In this document: piece after piece, positions 1 through 9,036 of the stretch
Position numbering within the stretch: the first letter of the stretch is position 1
Layout: each line of letters starts with the position of its first letter
Origin: Candidatus Competibacteraceae bacterium
Lineage (GTDB): Bacteria > Pseudomonadota > Gammaproteobacteria > Competibacterales > Competibacteraceae
Reading direction: 5' to 3'
DNA length: 64,000 bases
Assembly: GCA_016713505.1 (NCBI GenBank)
Contig: JADJPA010000001.1
Location: 558,001 to 622,000 of the forward strand
Notes under the pieces: generated by a model
Told to the model about the DNA's origin: nothing
Databases searched by the model: none
Seen by the model: the letters and a program-made list of their open reading frames with translations, nothing else
Made by a program: the position numbers and the translations under genes

Positions 1-766
1 TGCGGCCGTTCTTGCCGCTGCCGGTGACTTTGCCCAAATCCACGCCCAACTCGCGCGCCCGTTTGCGGGTGCCCGGCCCGGCGTAGGCCAGCTTGAACGC
101 GCCTTCATCGACGCTTGCGGCGGGTGCGGCTGCCGCCGTTGGCCCGGTGGCCGATTTGCCGCCGGTCGGGGCGCTGTCCGCGGCGGTCACCGCCGTTTCC
201 GGCATCACCTTGGCGTCGCCCGATTGCAAGGTCAGAATCACCGCGCCTTCCGAGACCTTATCACCGACCTTGACCTTGATCTCTTGCACCGTGCCGTTGA
301 GCGGCGAGGGCACGTCCATGGTGGCCTTGTCGGATTCCAGGGTCAGCAGCGGCTGTTCGGCGGTCACCGTATCGCCGGGCTTGACCAAAATGTCGATGAT
401 CGGCACGTTCTTGAAATCGCCGATGTCGGGTACTTTCACCTCGGCGACACCGCCGCGTGAGTTGGTCGCGGCCGGTGGCGGTGGAGTCGGGGCCTGGGTT
501 TGCGGGGCGACTGGCTGGTTGGCGTCGGCGCTTTCCAAGAGCAGCACCAGCGCGCCTTCGGAGACCTTATCGCCGATGTGAATCTTGATCTCCTGCACCG
601 TGCCAGCGGCGGGCGAGGGTACGTCCATGGTGGCCTTGTCCGACTCCAGCGTGACCAGCGGCTGCTCGGCGGTCACCGTATCGCCGGCCTTGACCAGTAC
701 GTCGATCACCGGCACGTCTTTGAAGTCGCCGATGTCCGGGACTTTCACTTGAATGATTTGGCTCAT
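1..766 (-). CDS. aceF: Pyruvate dehydrogenase E2, dihydrolipoamide acetyltransferase (N-terminal part, cut by window edge)
   Basis: The visible 255 residues hold two lipoyl domains, each with the motif ESDKATMDVPSP; the lipoylated lysines are about K44 and K147. A linker rich in Ala, Pro and Thr follows, and then the start of an E3/E1-binding domain (GTRKRARELGVDLGKVTGSG, from about residue 232). This is the order expected for E2 of the pyruvate dehydrogenase complex, which transfers acetyl groups to CoA in the cytoplasm. The catalytic domain lies beyond the left edge. The ATG at 766 is preceded by a GAGGAA ribosome site. The gene lies 38 bases downstream of aceE on the same strand, so the two are almost certainly co-transcribed. 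The two lipoyl domains are very similar to each other, as in other gammaproteobacterial E2 proteins that carry several copies. Confidence 0.95.
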   Translation of the reverse strand, partial: MSQIIQVKVPDIGDFKDVPVIDVLVKAGDTVTAEQPLVTLESDKATMDVPSPAAGTVQEIKIHIGDKVSEGALVLLLESADANQPVAPQTQAPTPPPPAATNSRGGVAEVKVPDIGDFKNVPIIDILVKPGDTVTAEQPLLTLESDKATMDVPSPLNGTVQEIKVKVGDKVSEGAVILTLQSGDAKVMPETAVTAADSAPTGGKSATGPTAAAAPAASVDEGAFKLAYAGPGTRKRARELGVDLGKVTGSGKNGR

Positions 767-804
767 GATAATTCCTCGTAAGCGTTGGCCGATTCACGCA
801 GCAA

Positions 805-3462
805 TCAAAGCGTCCAGGGATCGGGCCGCTCGGTGTCGAGGCCGTATTTCTTGATCGCCGCCTCGACTTGTTCGGCCTTGATTTGACCCTCTTCGGCCAG
901 CGCCTTGAGCGCGGCGACCGCGACGTAGTACCGGTTCACTTCGAAGAACCGCCGCAGGTTGACCCGATAATCGCTGCGGCCAAAGCCGTCCGTGCCCAGC
1001 GTGATGTAACGACGGGGGATGTAGGCCCGCACTTGATCGGCGTAGGCGCGTATATAATCGGTGGACGCCACCACCGGCCCGTCGTGCCCTTCGAGACAGC
1101 TTTCGATGTAGCTCTTGCGCCGGGGCTGGGTCGGATGCAGCAGGCTCCAGCGTTCGGCGTGCAAACCGTCGCGGCGCAGCTCGTTGAAGCTGGTGGCGCT
1201 CCAGATGTCCGCCGTCACGCCAAAATCGTTGTTCAGCAGCTCCGCCCCGGCGATCACCTCGCGCAAGATGGTGCCGGAACCGAGCAGTTGCACGCGCGGC
1301 CCCTTGGCTTCGCCGCCGTCCATGAGTAGGTACATGCCCTTGACGATGCCTTCTTCCGCGCCGTCCGGCATCCCCGGATGCGGGTAGTTCTCGTTCATCA
1401 GGGTCACGTAGTAATACACGTCTTCCTGTTCTTGCATCATCCGCCGCAGACCGTCGCGGATGATCACCACCACCTCGTAAGCGAAGGTCGGGTCGTAGGA
1501 AATGCAGTTGGGGATGGTCGATGACAGGATGTGGCTATGGCCGTCCTCGTGCTGCAAGCCCTCGCCGTTCAAGGTGGTGCGCCCGGCGGTGCCGCCGAGC
1601 AGGAAGCCGCGCGCTCGCAAATCGCCCGCCGCCCAGGCCAGATCGCCGAAGCGCTGGAAGCCGAACATCGAATAGTAGATGTAGAACGGAATCATCGGCA
1701 GGTTGTTGCTGCTGTAGGAAGTCGCCGCCGCGATCCACGACGACATCGCGCCCGCCTCGTTGATGCCTTCTTGCAACACCTGGCCCGATTTATCCTCGCG
1801 GTAGTACATCAATTGATCGGCGTCTTGCGGCTTGTAGAGCTGGCCGACGGCCGAGTAAATACCCAACTGGCGGAACAAGCCTTCCATGCCGAAGGTGCGC
1901 GATTCGTCGGGGACGATGGGCACGATGAACTTGCCGATGGTTTTATCGCGCAACAGCGTACCGAGCATCTGCACGAAGGCCATCGTGGTGGAAATCTGGC
2001 GCTCGCCGGAGGCTTGTAACAGCCGGTCGAAGGCGGTGATCGGCGGAATTTCCAACGAGGCCGATTTGGGGCGACGGCTCGGCAGATAACCGCCCAGCGC
2101 CTGACGGCGTTCGTGCAGATATTTCTTTTCCGGGCTGTCGTCGGCCAGGGTCAAGAATGGAATCTTGCCCAGATCGTCGTCGCTGACCGGAATCTGGAAG
2201 CGATCCCTGAACTGGCGCAGCGCGTCGCCGGTCATCTTCTTGGCTTGGTGAGCGATCATCTGGCCTTCGCCGGATTCGCCCATGCCGTAGCCCTTGACGG
2301 TCTTGGCCAGGATCAAGGTCGGCTGGCCCTGATGCTTGACCGCCGCCGCGTAGGCTGCATAGACCTTGGTGGAGTCGTGACCGCCCCGGCGCAGCGCCCA
2401 GATGTCGTCGTCAGTCATATCGGCGACCAGTTCCCGCAGTTCCGGGTACTTGCCGAAGAAATGCTCGCGGATGTACGCGCCGTTCTTGGAGCGGAAATCC
2501 TGATACTCGCCGTCCACGCATTCTTCCATGCGCTTGATCAGCAAGCCGGTCTTGTCTTTTTCCAACAGCCGATCCCAGCCCCGGCCCCAAACCACTTTGA
2601 TGACGTTCCAACCCGCGCCCCGGAACACCGATTCCAGTTCGTTGATGATCTTGCCGTTACCACGCACCGGCCCGTCGAGCCGTTGCAGGTTGCAGTTGAT
2701 GACGAAGATCAGGTTATCGAGATGCTCGCGCCCGGCCATCGAAATCGCGCCCAGCGATTCCGGTTCGTCGGTTTCACCGTCGCCGAGAAAAGCCCACACC
2801 TTGCGGCCCTCGGTGTTGGTCAACCCACGTCCTTGTAGGTATTTCAGGAAGCGGGCCTGATAAATGGCCATCAGCGGTCCCAGGCCCATGGAAACGGTCG
2901 GGAACTGCCAGAACTCCGGCATCAGCCAAGGATGGGGATAAGAGGAGAGACCCTTGCCTTCGGTCTCCTGGCGGAATTTGAGCAGTTGCGCTTCGGTCAG
3001 GCGGCCTTCGAGGAAGGCGCGGGCGTAGAAGCCCGGCGCGGAATGGCCTTGGAAATAGATCAGATCGCCGCCGTGCTTCTCGGACGCGGCGTGCCAGAAG
3101 TGCTCGAAGCCGACGTCATACAGCAGCGCCGAGGACTGGAAGCTGGCGATGTGACCGCCCAATTCCGAAGATTCCTTGTTGGCGCGCAGAATGATCGCCA
3201 TCGCGTTCCAGCGAATCGCCGAACGAATTTTGTGCTCGATGTCGCGGATGCCGGGAGTGCGCTCTTCTTTGTCGACCGGTATGGTATTGCGGTAAGCGGT
3301 GGTCAGCGACGCGGGGATGTAAATGCCTTCACGGCGGGCGGCCTGCACCAGTTGGTCGACCAGAAAGTTGGCGCGTTCCGCGCCTTGGTGTTGTTCCACG
3401 GCTCTCAGAGCGTCGAGCCATTCCTGAGTTTCCGTGGGATCGAGATCGCGATTGGTTTCCAC
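805..3462 (-). CDS. aceE: Pyruvate dehydrogenase E1 component, homodimeric type
   Basis: The protein is 885 residues, the normal length for homodimeric AceE. It decarboxylates pyruvate with thiamine diphosphate and passes the acetyl group to the lipoyl arms of AceF. The thiamine-diphosphate/metal motif runs from GDG at 227-229 to NCN at 256-258. The conserved stretch LGGHIASFQS is near residue 101 and the HSAPGFYARAF segment is near 140. Translation starts at a GTG preceded by a strong GAGGAGGAA ribosome site. aceF follows after a short gap. No pdhR-type regulator is visible upstream; instead a small zinc-ribbon-like gene lies 16 bases upstream. Confidence 0.97.
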   Translation of the reverse strand: METNRDLDPTETQEWLDALRAVEQHQGAERANFLVDQLVQAARREGIYIPASLTTAYRNTIPVDKEERTPGIRDIEHKIRSAIRWNAMAIILRANKESSELGGHIASFQSSALLYDVGFEHFWHAASEKHGGDLIYFQGHSAPGFYARAFLEGRLTEAQLLKFRQETEGKGLSSYPHPWLMPEFWQFPTVSMGLGPLMAIYQARFLKYLQGRGLTNTEGRKVWAFLGDGETDEPESLGAISMAGREHLDNLIFVINCNLQRLDGPVRGNGKIINELESVFRGAGWNVIKVVWGRGWDRLLEKDKTGLLIKRMEECVDGEYQDFRSKNGAYIREHFFGKYPELRELVADMTDDDIWALRRGGHDSTKVYAAYAAAVKHQGQPTLILAKTVKGYGMGESGEGQMIAHQAKKMTGDALRQFRDRFQIPVSDDDLGKIPFLTLADDSPEKKYLHERRQALGGYLPSRRPKSASLEIPPITAFDRLLQASGERQISTTMAFVQMLGTLLRDKTIGKFIVPIVPDESRTFGMEGLFRQLGIYSAVGQLYKPQDADQLMYYREDKSGQVLQEGINEAGAMSSWIAAATSYSSNNLPMIPFYIYYSMFGFQRFGDLAWAAGDLRARGFLLGGTAGRTTLNGEGLQHEDGHSHILSSTIPNCISYDPTFAYEVVVIIRDGLRRMMQEQEDVYYYVTLMNENYPHPGMPDGAEEGIVKGMYLLMDGGEAKGPRVQLLGSGTILREVIAGAELLNNDFGVTADIWSATSFNELRRDGLHAERWSLLHPTQPRRKSYIESCLEGHDGPVVASTDYIRAYADQVRAYIPRRYITLGTDGFGRSDYRVNLRRFFEVNRYYVAVAALKALAEEGQIKAEQVEAAIKKYGLDTERPDPWTL

Positions 3463-3478
3463 AGCTTCCTCCTCGTTA

Positions 3479-3724
3479 TCAATAGTCGCGCGCGGCGAGG
3501 TCGCGCGCGGGAATCACGTCGCCGTGCTCGAAACAATGATAGGTGATGATCGAAAGACCGTCGCCGGTCGCAAACCGGTGCGCCGTCAGGTGGTGTCGGC
3601 AGCGCGGGCAGGTCTCGGCGGCGGTCGGACCATCGTCCGGCGGTCGGACCTTCAAATCGGGGGGCGCGGCGCGGCGGCGCGATCCGTTAGGTTCGTTCTG
3701 ACATTCGTTGCGGAGGGTCATCAT
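3479..3724 (-). CDS. Small zinc-ribbon-like protein, function unknown
   Basis: This is an 81-residue protein with CPRCRHH at about 39-45 and a further Cys at 64 in YHCFEHGD. The spacing suggests a small metal-binding fold, but the fourth ligand is not obvious. The start is a double ATG (MMTL), and either could be used. It ends 16 bases before aceE on the same strand, so it could be the first gene of the aceE-aceF transcript. I do not recognise a named family. Coding is plausible from the Cys spacing and placement, but it is not certain. Confidence 0.5.
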   Translation of the reverse strand: MMTLRNECQNEPNGSRRRAAPPDLKVRPPDDGPTAAETCPRCRHHLTAHRFATGDGLSIITYHCFEHGDVIPARDLAARDY

Positions 3725-4055
3725 GGTCGTGGGTTGCCTTCGATTAGCTCAATAGCGAAGCGTGTTGCTTGATTGACGTGCGGGTTCGCGGGTTCAACGC
3801 CGATACGCTGTCGGCGGATTCCGGGTGCGGTCGCGGCCATCGGTCGATGGACGACGCCATCAATCCGTGGCTCTATCATTGTAGATGAAGTCTTTTTAAA
3901 GATAAGGGCGGGTGGTTGAAGCCATCCCCCTTGGAATCGAGCGCTGGATGTCGGGGACGGTCCGGCGAGGGCTCGCCCGGACGGTCGGTTCGAGCGCCGC
4001 CGTCCCGTTCGCGAGGCGTCGGGTTTTGCCAGCGCCGGAACCGCTGCCCGCTGGC
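3725..4055. other. Non-coding gap with a GC-rich hairpin
   Basis: This 331-base stretch lies between the sialidase-like gene and the small gene before aceE. It contains a GC-rich inverted repeat at about 3960-3982 (arms GTCCGG-CGAG and CTCGCCCGGAC, one bulge) without a clear T-run. It could slow transcription leaving the sialidase-like gene or be a small repeat element. I see no convincing gene in it. The promoter for the aceE operon is expected near its left part, but I could not pick one with confidence. Confidence 0.4.
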
Positions 4056-5210
4056 TCAGTCGGTGGGGCGAGCTTTCAATGCGACGCGAAAGACCCATTG
4101 ATCGACTTGATAAAAGAGGACATTGGGCTCGACCTCGAAAATCGTCGAGTAAGTCGAACCGGTTTGGCGCGCGATTTTATGGTTGACCCAGGTTTGCCCG
4201 TTGTCCTCGCTGATCGCCAGATTGGAATCGCCCTCGCCGGGATAGTTAAAATAAAACTGATCGCCCTCCGGCGTGATTTTCGACCATCCCTCGCGGTAGC
4301 GCCGTCCCCAACCCAGGGCGATGCGGCCGTCGCTCAGGCGGATCAAGTTGGGATCGACGCCCCGGTCCAGGCCCGTATACATCGGCGAGGTCCAGGTTTT
4401 ACCGCCGTCCGCGCTCCAAGCGGCGTACAGGGGAAAATGATGGCCGGTGCGCATGACCGATAAGAGTTGGCCGTTAGCGAGCAGGACGATGGCGGGCTCC
4501 ACGAAACCTTCGCCGATGGGATCGCCCTCGTGAGGCACGGCGATGCTGGACAGGTAATGCCAGGTCCGGCCTTGATCGGTTGATTTGACGACGAGGGACC
4601 GCATCATGAAGCGGGTTTCGGTTTTGGCGTTTCGGTTATTGAGCGGAAGACGGTCGTTTTCGAAATTGCCATACAGGGTCATCAGCCACGAGCCGTCGGG
4701 CATTTCCAGAATAGTGCGATAAACGTAGAGGCCGTACCAAACGCCCTCCTCAGGCTCCTTGGCGGGACCTTCCGGCACATAAAGCGTGACTTTTTCGGAG
4801 CCGATGGTCTTTAAATCGTCAGTCGAACGCCAAGCGTTTAGAGTGTAGACCCCCGGCTTTTCCAATACGGCGCGTCCGCGCAGCGCGTAAAACAGTCCTT
4901 GTTTCGCGAAGACCGCACTTTCGGGAACGGCGTTGACCTCTTCCACATCGACGAGGGATTGAGGTTGGAACGTCAGGCCGCCATCCGTGGTTTTAAGATG
5001 CTTTCTGAGATAGATCGCGCCGTCGGCCGCGCGAAAGCTGCGAATCCATTTGCCGTTATTCAAGGCTTTGACCTCGGAGATATTTTGGATTGCCGATTCT
5101 CCGGCGGCGAATAATTTAGGCGTTCGGACGGTGGTCAGTTTGTCCAAATAGAAAACAGCGGACAGAAACAGCAGCAAAACCAGGGCGATAGCAATCAGTT
5201 TCTCTTTCAC
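4056..5210 (-). CDS. Sialidase/BNR-repeat-like exported or membrane-anchored protein
   Basis: The protein is 384 residues and begins with a hydrophobic segment (residues 4-22) that could be a signal peptide or an N-terminal anchor. Three clear Asp-box motifs (S-x-D-x-G-x-T-W) occur at about 210-217, 266-273 and 334-341, with a weaker one near 75. These mark a six-bladed sialidase-type beta-propeller. The motifs show the fold only; I cannot confirm the catalytic arginine triad, so the substrate is unknown and it may not be a true sialidase. It is likely to act outside the cytoplasmic membrane. It is transcribed alone, 120 bases downstream of the SulP gene. Confidence 0.8.
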   Translation of the reverse strand: MKEKLIAIALVLLLFLSAVFYLDKLTTVRTPKLFAAGESAIQNISEVKALNNGKWIRSFRAADGAIYLRKHLKTTDGGLTFQPQSLVDVEEVNAVPESAVFAKQGLFYALRGRAVLEKPGVYTLNAWRSTDDLKTIGSEKVTLYVPEGPAKEPEEGVWYGLYVYRTILEMPDGSWLMTLYGNFENDRLPLNNRNAKTETRFMMRSLVVKSTDQGRTWHYLSSIAVPHEGDPIGEGFVEPAIVLLANGQLLSVMRTGHHFPLYAAWSADGGKTWTSPMYTGLDRGVDPNLIRLSDGRIALGWGRRYREGWSKITPEGDQFYFNYPGEGDSNLAISEDNGQTWVNHKIARQTGSTYSTIFEVEPNVLFYQVDQWVFRVALKARPTD

Positions 5211-5330
5211 TTCAAAACCTCATTTGAATGAACGGAGCGACAAGCTTTCTCAAAAAGATGGCGAGCCTCAACGGTTCGAGCATGACGGCCATCGATCCGG
5301 CAGCGTTTGAGATCATAGCCAGCGCCCTCA

Positions 5331-7475
5331 CTATTGAATCAAACGCTGGATTTCCTTGGCGCTCCAGCGCAGGGCGCTGCTTTGCTGGCGGCCGAGCGCG
5401 AGCAACAAGGCGATGGCCGCGTCGGGACAGGTCAGTTGCAATTGATTGAAATCCGCTCGATTGAGCACTAAAAGCTCGCTGTTTCGAACCGCCACCGCAT
5501 CGGCGCTGCGCGGGCCGGGATCGAGAAACGCCACCGCGCCGAACACGGTGCCCGACCCGTAAATGCCCAACCGCTTGAAACGGTCCTGGGCCGAGGGCAG
5601 ACGGATATCCACTTGACCTTGCAGTACCAGATACAGTTCGGCTCCCGGATCGCCGGCCGAAAACAGCCGCTCGCCAGCAGCCAGTGCGCGAGGTCTTAGG
5701 GCGGCGGCCAGCGCCTTCAGTTCCGGCGGTTCCATCTCGCGGCATAAATCCATTTCCGCCAGTTCGAAACGACGCTCTGGAGGGGTCGGACTCGCGCCCA
5801 GACGGGCTAGCAAGGCATTTTCGGCGTATTCCAGCGCTTGATCGGCGGGGCCGAAGGTTTTGACGTTCAAGCGGCCCGGCCGCAGGCTGATTTTACGCAA
5901 GGTCAGTTCGACATCCCGGCCCAATCCCAAATTTTCGCGCACCTCGCAAAACAGCAGTTCCCCGCCATGTTTTTCCAACCGCGCCGCGATTTGCTGGAGC
6001 AGGCGGACGCTAGACAGGTCGATTTGCAGCACTTGGCGCAAGTGCAAAATCACCCAGGCCGGCCGGTTGAGATCGGGCAGCATGTCCTCGAACAACTGCT
6101 CGGTTTTAGCGAAAAATAAGATTCCCCGAAGCTGGTACATCACGATCCGATCGCCGTGCAGGTCCAGCAAATCGCTCTGCTCGGCCGGGCGCTGGCGCAC
6201 CGAATGACGTTGCAAGCCGGTCTGGCGGGTGTGGATGATCGAAATCCGGCTTTGCGCCCGCACGAACAGCAAAATGGCGATGGCCAGGCCGACCAGCACC
6301 GCCACCATCAAGTCGTAACCGAGCGTGACGCCGATCACCAGCAGCGCGACCCCCGCGTCCAACCGAGTTCTGGAGCGGCGCGCCCAAGCGATGATATCCA
6401 GTTCGAGCAAATTGAGCGCCGAGGCGATGATGATGCCGGACAACATGCTGGTCGGCAGCCAGCGTCCGACCGGTCCCAGAAACAGCAGCAAGACCAGAAG
6501 AATGAGGCCAGTGACCGGCGCGGCCCAACGCCGCGCGCCGGCTTGACTGGCGGTGGCGGTGCCGCCCACGCTGGCCGCGCTCGCCATGCCGCCCAACAAA
6601 CCGATGGCGATCTGACCGAGGCTTTGACCCAGCAGGGTGCGGCGAGGGTCGTGGCGCAAGCCGGTCACGGTGTCGGCCACCGCCGAGGTCAGCAAAGTGT
6701 TCAAGGAAGACAGTATCGCCAGCGTAAAGGCCGCCTGGAGAACCAAGGGCCACGGCAGCATCGAGGTTTGCGCCAAGCTCTGCAACGCCGGTCGAAATTC
6801 GGAAAACGGCGGCAGCGCGCCGATGATCCAGTGCGGCGGCGTCACCTCGGGGCCGGCGGTTTGGATCAACAGATGAAACAGCACTGTTCCGCCGAGCAAA
6901 CCGGCGACCGGGCCAGGCAGGCGCGGCAGCCGGCGAGGCAGATAGCGCGCGAGCAAAAAAGTACCGGCGGCGGTGGCGACCGGCAGCCAGTGCCATTGCG
7001 CCAGCGGAGCGTGATGCTTGATGCCCAAGAGAAACGGATACTGGGATTTCATCAACAGCAAGCCGGTGCCGGTGGTGAGGCCGGCGATGACCGGGTAGGG
7101 GATGAATTTCATCAGCCGCGCGCCGCCCGCCAAGGCGATCAGCAGTTGCGCTCCGCCGGCGAGCGCGGTCACGACGAATAGGGCGAAGGCGATGGTGGTG
7201 GGGTCTAGGCCCGCGGCGGTCAGCATGATACTCGTACCGGCCAGCAGAGCCATGCTGGAGCCGGTAGGCCCGCTGATCAGGCCAGACGTGCCGCCGATGG
7301 CGCCGGCGATCAGCAGCAGGCCGATGGCGCCGATCAAACCGGCCAGCGCTCCGGGGGCGGTGCCGAGATAAGGAGCGAACACGGTCACCCCGAAGGCGGT
7401 GGCTTGCGGGAGCACAACCGCCGCGGCGACTAACCCGCCGCGCAGGTCGCCAGAAAGAGCGGCCGGAAGTTTCAT
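5331..7475 (-). CDS. SulP-family anion transporter with STAS and cyclic-nucleotide-binding domains
   Basis: This 714-residue protein has three parts. Residues 1 to about 410 are a SulP membrane domain with many hydrophobic segments. A STAS domain follows at about 450-550. The C-terminal 110 or so residues have the cyclic-nucleotide-binding-like pattern (LFSAGDPGAELYLVLQGQVD and GTVFGAVAFLD). SulP proteins move sulfate, bicarbonate or other anions. The extra C-terminal domain suggests control by a small ligand, although I did not find a full set of cAMP-contact residues. The ATG at 7475 gives a sensible N-terminus (MKLPAALSGDLRGGLVAAAVVLPQA). No carbonic anhydrase or sulfur genes flank it, so the substrate is not indicated. 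Confidence 0.88.
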   Translation of the reverse strand: MKLPAALSGDLRGGLVAAAVVLPQATAFGVTVFAPYLGTAPGALAGLIGAIGLLLIAGAIGGTSGLISGPTGSSMALLAGTSIMLTAAGLDPTTIAFALFVVTALAGGAQLLIALAGGARLMKFIPYPVIAGLTTGTGLLLMKSQYPFLLGIKHHAPLAQWHWLPVATAAGTFLLARYLPRRLPRLPGPVAGLLGGTVLFHLLIQTAGPEVTPPHWIIGALPPFSEFRPALQSLAQTSMLPWPLVLQAAFTLAILSSLNTLLTSAVADTVTGLRHDPRRTLLGQSLGQIAIGLLGGMASAASVGGTATASQAGARRWAAPVTGLILLVLLLFLGPVGRWLPTSMLSGIIIASALNLLELDIIAWARRSRTRLDAGVALLVIGVTLGYDLMVAVLVGLAIAILLFVRAQSRISIIHTRQTGLQRHSVRQRPAEQSDLLDLHGDRIVMYQLRGILFFAKTEQLFEDMLPDLNRPAWVILHLRQVLQIDLSSVRLLQQIAARLEKHGGELLFCEVRENLGLGRDVELTLRKISLRPGRLNVKTFGPADQALEYAENALLARLGASPTPPERRFELAEMDLCREMEPPELKALAAALRPRALAAGERLFSAGDPGAELYLVLQGQVDIRLPSAQDRFKRLGIYGSGTVFGAVAFLDPGPRSADAVAVRNSELLVLNRADFNQLQLTCPDAAIALLLALGRQQSSALRWSAKEIQRLIQ

Positions 7476-7745
7476 GATCGAATCGGCGCCGGATCAGGAA
7501 GGCGGGAAGCGGTGGTGGAGGTCGTCATGGATGCGGAAAGTATAGAGAACTCCGATCCAGCTTGCGGTTCAAGCTTTTGGCGGTGGTGCCGAGCGGGCGG
7601 GAGAAATGAAGGGAGCTACGGGTGCGGGACTGGCCACGACCTCATCGGTTTTCGCTGTGCCCGGAAATAGTCGCAAACATGCGTGTAAACTTCGGTAGAC
7701 CACAGGAGTTTCAATGGACGCTCCGCGACAGATACACTGCGCGCG

Positions 7746-8444
7746 ATGAGCCACGACGACGCCTCGTACAAAACGCTGTTTGCGGCCCCGGAAGTGATGC
7801 GGGATCTCCTTTTAGGCTTCGTCCCGGACGACTGGCTGCACGGCTTGGACTATCGCACCCTGGAGCGGGTGTCCGGCAGCTACGTCACCGACGATTTGCG
7901 GGATCGGGCGGACGACATCGTGTGGCGGGTGAAGGTCGGCGGGGAATGGGTATACCTCTACCTACTGATTGAATTCCAAAGCACGGTCGACGCCTGGATG
8001 GCGGTGCGGATCATGACCTATGTCGGGCTGCTGTACCAAGACCTGATCAAGCAGAAGCAGGTTCTGCCCGAGCGACGCCTGCCGCCGGTGCTGCCGGAAC
8101 TCAAGCGGATTTTCGCGATCTGGATACGGGCGATGGTGTTGCGCCACAGCCGCAACCGCCTGGTGTTGCCGAAGGTCCGTGACTTGCAGGAGTTAAAGAT
8201 GATACTGGCTGACCGGTTTGAGACCTGGGCTCGCGAGCACGAGCACAAGGGCATCGAGAAAGGCATCGAGAAAGGCATCGAGAAAGGCGAGGCTTTGCTG
8301 TTGCAGCGATTGTTGGTGCGGCGGTTCGGCCCGCTGCCCGGCGACTTGATGGCGCGGATTGGATCAGCCACCCAAGAGCAGATCGAGCGCTGGAGCGACC
8401 GCGTTTTGGATGCCGCCAGCCTGGAAGACGTTTTCCGTCCCTGA
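7746..8444 (+). pseudogene. Rpn/YhgA-type nuclease (transposase_31 family) with probable internal deletion
   Basis: The first 120 residues match the start of recombination-promoting nucleases of the Rpn family: an N-terminal DDASYKTLFA, then DDIVWRVKV, then YLLIEFQSTVD, which holds the E-x-Q of the PD-(D/E)xK core. The reading then jumps from LPPVLP directly to ELKRIFAIWIRAMVL. In family members I know, these two segments are separated by roughly 80-100 residues, so an in-frame internal deletion is likely. Near the C-terminus a 12-base unit (GGCATCGAGAAA) is repeated three times at 8250-8285 and encodes GIEKGIEKGIEK. The protein is 232 residues against about 300 for complete relatives. It may be inactive, although the nuclease core is present. 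Confidence 0.7.
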
Positions 8445-8688
8445 GAAGCTTGTTGCCTCTCTGCCAAGGCCACCGAATTCCAGCAGCACAGCTCTTGCCA
8501 TCTTTGCCTGCTGGCGCGCTACAAAGAGCGGAGCGGTTAGAACCTATCAATTCGCTGGTCTCAAGCAACGTCCTTACTGAAAGAAAATGGCTGCACAAAC
8601 TTTGTATTGTGCCGTTGGCGTTTTCAAGCTTATCCTATACAGAATTGATAATCTTACGAAACAGTCGCAACACCAGGGAGCAAATCGC

Positions 8689-9033
8689 ATGAACAAACCC
8701 ACGTTCTGGCTGGCCGGGCTGGCGCTTTCCCTAACGCAGATCGCCTCTCCCGTCATGGCCAACGGCTTCACCGAGCGTTTCACCCTCAAGCAAAACGAGC
8801 GCTACGGCTGCTGCATCGTCAAAACCCTCAACAAGGCGGCCGATACGTGGGAATACGAGGACGACATCTCCTTCGGCACCTGCTATAAATGGGCGCGGCT
8901 GACCGGCGATCCCCTGCAATTTCTCAATAACCGCAAATACGAATTTTACGAAAACACCAAGTGCGCCACCTTCAACGGCGAACACGAGCTGGTCCGTGAA
9001 AAATGGAGTCCGACCCACCGAAGCGGCTACTGA
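8689..9033 (+). CDS. Small secreted protein, function unknown
   Basis: This 114-residue protein begins with a signal peptide (MNKPTFWLAGLALSLTQIAS, cleavage probably after VMA). The mature part carries four cysteines, two adjacent (GCC), one in GTCYKW and one in TKCATF, so disulfides in the periplasm are plausible. I chose the ATG at 8689 because it follows a GGGAG ribosome site and starts the signal peptide; an upstream in-frame ATG at 8587 would bury it. It stands alone, ending just before the tail of the convergent Bcr/CflA gene. I do not recognise the family. Confidence 0.6.
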   Translation: MNKPTFWLAGLALSLTQIASPVMANGFTERFTLKQNERYGCCIVKTLNKAADTWEYEDDISFGTCYKWARLTGDPLQFLNNRKYEFYENTKCATFNGEHELVREKWSPTHRSGY

Positions 9034-9036
9034 TCG

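Noticed and set aside
6156..7181. Long open frame (341 codons) opposite the SulP gene
   Set aside because: It mirrors GC-rich coding on the other strand, has low-complexity Gln/Arg/Gly content and no recognisable motif. The SulP reading is far stronger.
8250..8285. Short tandem repeat as a possible CRISPR-like array
   Set aside because: The 12-base units are contiguous, inside a coding frame, and without spacers; they encode GIEK repeats.
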